In this document: one piece after another, positions 1 to 4,056 of the stretch
Layout: the number at the start of each line of letters is the position of its first letter
Numbering within the stretch: the first letter of the stretch is position 1
DNA from: Chlamydia trachomatis
GTDB lineage: Bacteria; Chlamydiota; Chlamydiia; Chlamydiales; 2-12-FULL-49-11
DNA: 7,195 nucleotides
Direction of reading: 5' to 3'
NCBI GenBank assembly: GCA_945870925.1
Contig: CAMBTZ010000071.1
Span: 1-7,195 of the forward strand
The notes under the pieces: generated by a model
Told to the model about the DNA's origin: nothing
What the model saw: the letters and a program-made list of their open reading frames with translations, nothing else
Database searches by the model: none
Position numbers and translations under genes: made by a program

Positions 1-2
1 TC

Positions 3-1109
3 TCAAAATGGATTCAGTCATATCGCGATTTGCCGATGAAGCTCAATCAATGGTGCAACGTAATGCGCTGGGAGATGAGGCCGAGGCTTTTTTTAAGAAC
101 ATCAGAATTTTTGTGGCAAGAAGGTCATACGGCACATGCATCTGCTGACGAGGCTAGATCTACTGCTCTAGAAATGTTGGGTATTTATGCCGATTTTGCT
201 GAACATTACCTTGCAATTCCTGTAATTAGAGGTGAGAAGTCAGAAGGGGAGAGATTTCCCGGAGCTGTTAATACATATACATTTGAAGCTATGATGCAAG
301 ATGGGAAAGCTCTTCAGATGGGAACATCCCATTTTATGGGGACAAATTTTGCAAAAGCATCTGACATTCAGTTTCTTTCAAAAGAGGGAACGCGAGAATA
401 TGCAAATACAACTTCTTGGGGCGTAACGACCAGAATGATTGGTGCTATGGTAATGGTACATGGCGATGACAATGGTATTATCCTCCCTCCGCGAATTGCG
501 CCAACTCAAATTGCAATCATCCCATTCCTTATGAAGGATGGCGACTCAAGCGAAATTTTGAATTATTGCCACCAGATGAAAGCGGAATTAGAAAGTATTC
601 AATATGCAGATAGAAATTTATCTGTTTTTATCGATGAAAGAGAGTTGCGAGCCGGGGAAAAAAGTTGGGATGCAATAAAAAAGGGCTACCCACTTCGAAT
701 TGAAGTAGGTGCCCGAGAAATGAAAGAAGGCAAGGTCGCCCTCTTTCTTAGGACTAAAGAGAAAAAAGACGTCACCTTCCTGCCTAGATGTGAACTAAGT
801 TCAAAAATTTCTACCATTTTGAACCAAGTCCATGACGATCTCTATGCCAAAGCTCTCAGCTATAGAGAGGCGAACACGGTTTCTGTTGCCAGTCAGGTAG
901 AATTTGAAGAGATTTTCCGGCAAGAAATAGGCACCACTCGATTTGTTCTGGCACCATTTAAGGGCGATAAGACCCTCGAGGCCAAAATCCAAAAGGAGTT
1001 CGGTGTAACGATTCGGTGTATCCCGCATAATTTACCTCCATGTTCACTTTCTTGTCTGTTTACCAAACAATCCGGCGCAAGCCAAGCAATATTTGCAAAA
1101 TCATACTAA
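3..1109 (+). CDS. proS: Prolyl-tRNA synthetase, archaeal/eukaryotic type (5' end outside window)
   Basis: This cytoplasmic class II synthetase charges tRNA-Pro with proline using ATP. The frame is open from base 3, so the gene starts upstream of the window; the TTG at 30 is not the true start. About 368 residues are visible. Class II motif 2 is clear at 69-137 (WEMRP, then FLRTSEFLWQEGHTAH). It is followed by TSHFMGTNFAKA and by motif 3 around 411-475 (SWGVTTRMIGA, then HGDD). Next come LPPRIAPTQ, opening the anticodon-binding domain, and a C-terminal domain with clustered cysteines (RCIP, PPCSLSC). The last residues, FAKSY, end in the Tyr typical of the short ProRS type that has the extra C-terminal zinc-like domain and lacks the bacterial editing insertion. 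The 3' end is intact and lies 9 bp from the stop of a convergent small gene. The identification is firm; the type assignment rests on remembered family motifs. Confidence 0.93.
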   Translation, partial: SKWIQSYRDLPMKLNQWCNVMRWEMRPRLFLRTSEFLWQEGHTAHASADEARSTALEMLGIYADFAEHYLAIPVIRGEKSEGERFPGAVNTYTFEAMMQDGKALQMGTSHFMGTNFAKASDIQFLSKEGTREYANTTSWGVTTRMIGAMVMVHGDDNGIILPPRIAPTQIAIIPFLMKDGDSSEILNYCHQMKAELESIQYADRNLSVFIDERELRAGEKSWDAIKKGYPLRIEVGAREMKEGKVALFLRTKEKKDVTFLPRCELSSKISTILNQVHDDLYAKALSYREANTVSVASQVEFEEIFRQEIGTTRFVLAPFKGDKTLEAKIQKEFGVTIRCIPHNLPPCSLSCLFTKQSGASQAIFAKSY

Positions 1110-1118
1110 TTACTTTTG

Positions 1119-1445
1119 TTAGATCGTAACGTGGTCTATCGTGAAAAGATATTTCTCTAATTTACCGTCGAAAACAATTGACTTATCGGTAGTTGTAGCT
1201 TTAACGCGGAATCTCACAAATGCATCATTATTAGGAATTGTAGTTACTATAAATTTAATAGAGGTCACTTCCGTGAGATCTGTGCCCCTATTAACTAGTG
1301 CTACATTGATTATTTCTCTAATTTTTACTTTTTGGGCCTCCGCGAGTTCAATTTTCTTAGCCAATGGTGAAGTTAGAGCTCTAGATTCTTCACTATCTAT
1401 AGATGCGCTACTTAAACTGCTTGGGCTTGTTCTAATAGTTTCCAT
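1119..1445 (-). CDS. Small hypothetical protein, Ser-rich N-terminus (108 aa)
   Basis: I do not recognise this protein. The ATG at 1445 is preceded by AAAGGAG with 6 nt spacing, and a near-consensus promoter lies about 50 nt further upstream. These signals make this strand the real gene rather than the open frame on the opposite strand. Residues 1-30 are rich in Ser, Thr and Glu and probably disordered. Residues 30-50 form a likely charged amphipathic helix (KKIELAEAQKVKIREIINVAL). The remainder alternates hydrophobic and polar residues as in beta strands (IKFIVTTI, VRFRVKATT, KYLFTIDHVTI). There is no signal peptide, membrane segment or cysteine. It is convergent with proS, and the mobile-element scar begins just upstream of its promoter. 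A small alpha/beta protein is all that can be said; host-specific or secreted roles would be speculation. Confidence 0.7.
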   Translation of the reverse strand: METIRTSPSSLSSASIDSEESRALTSPLAKKIELAEAQKVKIREIINVALVNRGTDLTEVTSIKFIVTTIPNNDAFVRFRVKATTTDKSIVFDGKLEKYLFTIDHVTI

Positions 1446-1490
1446 TGATGTCTCCTTTTGTTATGATTATGAATGTGTTATTATACGTTA

Positions 1491-1519
1491 ATTATATCAT
1501 AAAATTAATTTGAATTCAA
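1491..1519 (-). promoter_or_regulatory. Sigma70-type promoter for the 108-aa gene
   Basis: Read on the - strand, TTGAAT (1519-1514) is followed after exactly 17 nt by TATAAT (1496-1491). A TG lies one base upstream of the -10, making it an extended -10. Predicted transcription would start near 1484, leaving a leader of about 38 nt that contains the AAAGGAG ribosome binding site. Confidence 0.7.
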
Positions 1520-1536
1520 GTAAGTTTTTTGAAAAC

Positions 1537-1592
1537 TGTAGGCGTTTATTATAAATGTCACCTTTCCGTTAAATAGAAATGTTCCCTTTTGG
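1537..1592 (+). repeat. Left terminal inverted repeat of the IS
   Basis: The first 27 nt (1537-1563) match the reverse complement of the right end (3177-3151) at 23 of 27 positions. A second block at 1574-1592 matches 3138-3120 at 17 of 19. The spacing between the two blocks differs by about 2 nt. The outermost bases are TGT at both ends. Confidence 0.8.
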
Positions 1593-1627
1593 TAGTAAAT
1601 AAGGTTTTAAAGCTTTGGAGGCGCTAC

Positions 1628-2504
1628 ATGAAAGGAGATATTTATATGATTATTAACGAGTTAAGTCGTTTAGAGGTAATAATAAAGGCTTTGAGAAAAG
1701 ACTTACCCAGTCGGAAGTTGTTGATATTCTGAATGTTGAAATTAGACAAATAAAGCGATTAGTTAAAAAATATCGATTTGAGGGTGCGACAGGGCTGATA
1801 TCAAGAAAAAGAGAGTGTTTCAATATAGAGAAAGGCGGAGCAGAAAGGGTGAGATGATGCAAATGGATGGATCTCCTCACGAGTGGTTTGAAGGGAGGGC
1901 GGCTATTTGCTCTTTGATTTACACGGTGGACGATGCGACAGGTGAAATCATGGTTGCGAGATTTGAACCCACAGAAACGATGTGGGGCTATTTTGAGCTA
2001 ATGAAAGATCATTTAAAAATACACGGTAGGCCGATAGCTCTTTGTACAGACAAACATGGAGTATTTAAGGTTAATCACAAAGATGCTGTAAGCGGAGATG
2101 GAATTACTCAGTTTGGAAGAGCGATGAAGGCGTTAGATATTAAGTTGATATATGCAAATACTCCTCAAGCAAAAGGGCGCATCGAAAGGATGAATCAGAC
2201 TTTGGAAGATCATCTTGTAAAAGAACTTAGGCTTCAAAAGATTTCCACACCCGAAGAAGCTAACGCCTTTTTACCAACCTTTATCAAGGATTTTAACAGC
2301 CGTTTTCCAGTTGTACCAAAAGACCCTAACAATGCGTATAGAGAGTTGCTCCCGGAGCATGATTGAAATCGTATTTTTATCATAAAAGAGAATCGAACAC
2401 TAACAAAAAATTTGACCTTCCAGCATAAAAATACAATTTATCAAGTGCAAACAAATCGGAACTCGCCGCAGGCGAGAATATCGGCATATAGATATTTAGG
2501 TTAA
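1628..2504 (+). pseudogene. IS1202/ISNCY-family DDE transposase, broken
   Basis: The protein would cut and join the IS ends. Its pieces lie in three frames. An N-terminal piece starts at ATG 1628 or 1646, both with Shine-Dalgarno sequences (GGAG 1617-1620; AAAGGAG 1631-1637), and reads ELSRLEVIIKA before shifting frame near 1690. The helix-turn-helix continues in the next frame from 1693 (RLTQSEVVDIL, then RQIKRLVKKYRFEGATGL). Near 1812 the frame changes again and a stretch of perhaps 70 residues is missing before the catalytic domain (from 1815). That domain keeps the DDE residues: Asp of QMDGSPHEW, Asp of CTDKHG and Glu of GRIERMNQ. TGA at 2364-2366 interrupts it, yet the same frame continues with family-like sequence (NRIFIIKENR, then KNLTFQHKNTIYQV) to TAA 2502-2504. 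The residual C-terminus appears replaced by inserted DNA. The gene cannot make a working enzyme. Confidence 0.85.
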
Positions 2505-2527
2505 ATTTTATTTAATAAGCTAGAATA

Positions 2528-2569
2528 CATGATAAAAAGGATATGCTTGATATGCATGATGAAGAAAAA
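2528..2569 (+). repeat. Left arm of the inner inverted repeat
   Basis: It matches the reverse complement of 2856-2815 at 36 of 42 positions, including a perfect 15-mer (CATGATAAAAAGGAT). The arm includes the AAGGAT ribosome-binding-like sequence and the first codons (ATG CAT GAT) of the GxxExxY relic. Confidence 0.8.
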
Positions 2570-2760
2570 GAAAAACATTTACCACATTCTGAACTCACCT
2601 AACTATTTTAGGCTGCTCTTTTGATGTGATGAGGGATTTGGGGCCTGGATTTCAAGAACGAATCTACAAAAACACTCTACTCATTGCTATGAAACAGAAA
2701 GGATTGCTTATTAATTTTCGGTGTCGAAAGTTAGAATACCAGAGATTACATCTGCTATAA
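2552..2760 (+). pseudogene. GxxExxY-family protein relic (PD-(D/E)XK-like), frameshifted and internally deleted
   Basis: The relic starts at ATG 2552 and reads MHDEEKEKHLPHSELT, then hits TAA 2600-2602. Family-like sequence resumes one frame over (LGCSFDVMRDLGPGFQERIY), consistent with loss of one base in the expected ELTYKI(I/L)G segment. The signature G-xx-E-xx-Y is intact at 2647-2667 (GFQERIY). Around 2698-2710 the N-terminal part (TLLIAMKQKG) runs directly into what resembles the family's C-terminal end (GLLINF, then KLEYQRL) and stops at TAA 2758. About half of the usual 120-130 residues is missing, and this includes the D/ELK nuclease-like core. The same frame stays open past the stop for 14 codons (KPEFEEVIDELIPF). 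It lies within inverted repeats and inside the IS. Function is certainly lost; the family call is fairly sure. Confidence 0.75.
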
Positions 2761-2814
2761 AAACCTGAATTCGAAGAAGTTATTGATGAGCTAATACCAT
2801 TTTAAGGCGCCAAT

Positions 2815-2856
2815 TTTTTCTTTATCATGCATGTCAGGTGAATCCTTTTTATCATG
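2815..2856 (-). repeat. Right arm of the inner inverted repeat
   Basis: This is the inverted partner of 2528-2569 (36 of 42). Read on the - strand it repeats the same AAGGAT sequence and an ATG CAT GAT start, followed by AAA GAA AAA. It then diverges and the frame soon stops. It therefore looks like the 5' end of a second, opposite copy of the same small gene. Confidence 0.8.
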
Positions 2857-3119
2857 GTTTCTGATGCCCCACATCTAATTGCTTCTAATAAACAAGAACA
2901 AGCCTTAAGAGAAAGTTTTTTATGTGGACTGCTCGCCCGCGGACCCACCGGCAAGGGTTTTCAACCTTGCATTCCGAATGGAGGCCCTCCAATAAGGGCT
3001 TCTCCCCTAAAACCCCAGGAAAGGGATCACCCTTTGCAATCCAAAGCGGTTTGTCTAAAAAATCATTTTTTGGTATAATGGAGTAACTAAAACTCACCTA
3101 TCAAAGATTGCTTTGGCCT
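2857..3119. other. GC-rich hairpin-bearing tract of unknown origin
   Basis: No convincing gene is present. The core (about 2930-3056) is much richer in G+C than everything around it. It contains several short inverted repeats: CAAGG/CCTTG (2952-2969 region), TGGAGG/CCTCCA (around 2980-2993), AAAGGG-ATCA-CCCTTT (3020-3035), and CTTTG/CAAAG (3032-3046). The third and fourth overlap by 4 nt and cannot form together. Short open frames exist on both strands but lack ribosome binding sites or recognisable protein sequence. Near the right edge (about 3088-3120) the words LTYQRL in one frame could be the displaced C-terminus of the transposase or another GxxExxY scrap; this is weak. Confidence 0.45.
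3051..3079 (+). promoter_or_regulatory. Outward-facing promoter-like sequence near the IS right end
   Basis: TTGTCT (3051-3056), a 17-nt spacer and TATAAT (3074-3079), with an upstream TG forming an extended -10, point rightward. The spacer contains an AAAAAA-TCA-TTTTTT inverted repeat. No gene on this strand follows before 4057; a transcript would cross the IS end and run antisense into the 205-aa gene. Confidence 0.45.
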
Positions 3120-3177
3120 CTAAAAGGGGACATTTCTAAAAAACGCAACTAGGTGACATTTCTAATTAACGCTGACA
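3120..3177 (-). repeat. Right terminal inverted repeat of the IS
   Basis: It pairs with 1537-1592: 23 of 27 in the outer block and 17 of 19 in the inner block. The outermost bases read TGTCAGCG on the - strand against TGTAGGCG at the left end. Confidence 0.8.
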
Positions 3178-3192
3178 ATGCTTAATGCTATA

Positions 3193-3204
3193 TGTAGGCG
3201 TTTA
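3193..3204 (+). repeat. 12-bp direct repeat of the left IS terminus
   Basis: TGTAGGCGTTTA occurs here and at 1537-1548. This copy ends exactly 27 nt outside the right terminus (3177). It may be the rim of a target duplication or a scrap of another IS end. Confidence 0.6.
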
Positions 3205-3230
3205 CATTAAGTGGTTAAAGTTTTCATGGT

Positions 3231-3848
3231 CTATTCAGGTGATGCAGCAGGGGGTTTAAATGTCATGGGTAGATCGTCCTTATGTAAATTTCTATAGGTT
3301 TCAAGAAATGTAGATAGTTTGACGTCAGTGTCTTTAGGGATAGCAGGAGAATAAGGGCGGAAGGGTGATGGGCTAGTTCTTGGAAATGCTAATGCCGTTG
3401 AGGAGGATGGTGAGCTTCTTGGTAATGATGAAAGCGTTGTAGATGAGGTTCTAGAGTCTATGGAAGTTGAAATTTGGGTAATTGTTTTTTGAAGTAAATT
3501 TTCTGGATCGTCTAATTTTTTTTGTAGAAGCTGTAGACCTTTTATAGCTCTCTCTGAAACTGCTCTTGAGGGTGTTGTTTCAGTAAGGTCTTCTTCTATT
3601 ATTTCAGATATTCTTCGTAGTAATAATGTGATGTTTTCGGGATTATTTTGTAGCGTGGCGTGTTTGAGCGGTTTAAAATATAATGTTAATCCGGAAATTA
3701 GCGCGTCAATTCGAATTTCTTGTCTGCTCACGAAATCAAGGGCGAGAGCTCCTGTGTCAGTTACAAAGATTCTACAAGGAAAACCGCTGGTTTTTACTTC
3801 GTAATATTTAGATAAGATTTCAATTGAGTTCTGGGGTATTGCGGACAT
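3231..3848 (-). CDS. Hypothetical protein with Ser/Thr/Pro-rich region (205 aa)
   Basis: I do not recognise this protein. The ATG at 3848 is preceded by AGAGAGG with 7 nt spacing, which supports this start. Residues 1-65 look folded, with mixed strands (FPCRIFVTDTGALALDF and IRIDALISGLTLYF). Residues 66-125 are helical and charged (ITLLLRRISEIIEEDL; GLQLLQKKLDDPENLLQK). Residues about 126-175 are very rich in Ser, Thr and Pro (SSPSSSTALAFPRTSPSP) and surely disordered. The end (KLSTFLETYRNLHKDDLP) may form one helix before a Pro-rich tail. There is no signal peptide or membrane segment. It is divergent from the PpiD-like gene across 208 bp, and its stop is 27 nt from the end of the flanking 12-bp repeat, so the IS did not cut it. 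Low-complexity tails of this sort occur in secreted effectors of intracellular bacteria, but nothing here proves secretion. Confidence 0.75.
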   Translation of the reverse strand: MSAIPQNSIEILSKYYEVKTSGFPCRIFVTDTGALALDFVSRQEIRIDALISGLTLYFKPLKHATLQNNPENITLLLRRISEIIEEDLTETTPSRAVSERAIKGLQLLQKKLDDPENLLQKTITQISTSIDSRTSSTTLSSLPRSSPSSSTALAFPRTSPSPFRPYSPAIPKDTDVKLSTFLETYRNLHKDDLPMTFKPPAASPE

Positions 3849-3891
3849 ATATAAACCTCTCTGTAGAATTAAAGATATTATTAATTAATCA

Positions 3892-3915
3892 ATTCTAGCA
3901 TTTATGATAATTATA
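3892..3915 (-). promoter_or_regulatory. Possible promoter(s) for the 205-aa gene
   Basis: On the - strand, an extended -10 (TG-C-TAGAAT, 3900-3892) lies about 44 nt upstream of the start codon. A TATAAT also occurs at 3915-3910. Neither has a good -35 at the right distance. The region is AT-rich, so chance matches are likely. Confidence 0.3.
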
Positions 3916-4033
3916 AGGAATAGAGCATAATTGGTGATTGGGTTGAGCTTTAGTTCTTAAAATTTTAATTTAGTGATTTTTGTTTTTTTGCGTGGCTCTT
4001 TTCTTGCTGTAAACCCTTTTCTTTGTTAATATC

Positions 4034-4052
4034 ATCCCTTTTATGAGGGGAT
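4034..4052 (+). promoter_or_regulatory. Hairpin covering the ribosome binding site of the PpiD-like gene
   Basis: ATCCCTT (4034-4040) can pair with AGGGGAT (4046-4052) around a 5-nt loop, with one T-G pair. The right arm contains the whole Shine-Dalgarno sequence AGGGG, which ends 6 nt before ATG 4057. A possible promoter (TTGCTG 4004-4009, 17 nt, TAATAT 4027-4032) would start transcripts near 4039 and remove part of the left arm, so the hairpin matters only if transcription starts further upstream. Confidence 0.35.
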
Positions 4053-4056
4053 TTCT

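Larger units (their letters stand above)
1537..3177 (+). mobile_element. Decayed IS1202/ISNCY-type insertion sequence with nested insertions
   Basis: Imperfect inverted repeats at 1537-1592 and 3120-3177 bracket a broken DDE transposase that reads rightward. Each end carries two copies of an AAATGTC(A/C)CC-like motif, which fits subterminal transposase binding sites. The enclosed 1641 bp also hold about 600 bp of material not expected in such an element: a GxxExxY relic between its own inverted repeats, and a GC-rich tract. The element therefore looks like an IS that received further insertions and then decayed. No intact transposase remains, so it is not autonomous. The family assignment comes from the transposase sequence; the nested-insertion model is inference. 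Confidence 0.75.

Noticed and set aside
801..1028. 75-aa open frame on the - strand within proS
   Set aside because: It lies wholly within conserved proS coding sequence and has no supporting signals.
1141..1491. Hydrophobic 116-aa open frame on the + strand
   Set aside because: It is the complement of the 108-aa - strand gene, which has a strong ribosome binding site and promoter; the hydrophobicity arises from antisense reading.
1529..1555. TTGAAA and TATAAA as a promoter for the transposase across the left IS junction
   Set aside because: The spacing is only 15 nt and the region is very AT-rich; not strong enough to annotate.
3020..3070. Hairpin followed by T-run considered as a rho-independent terminator
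   Set aside because: The T-run at 3065-3071 is over 25 nt from the GC hairpin and belongs to an A/T inverted repeat; there is no upstream gene that would need it.
2854..3097. Overlapping open frames on both strands across the GC-rich tract (74 and 70 aa)
   Set aside because: Neither has a ribosome binding site or recognisable sequence, and they are explained by GC-rich composition with few stop codons.
1550..3200. Short repeats at the two IS ends considered as a CRISPR-like array
   Set aside because: There are only two motif copies per end, in inverted orientation and without regular spacers; they fit transposase binding sites.
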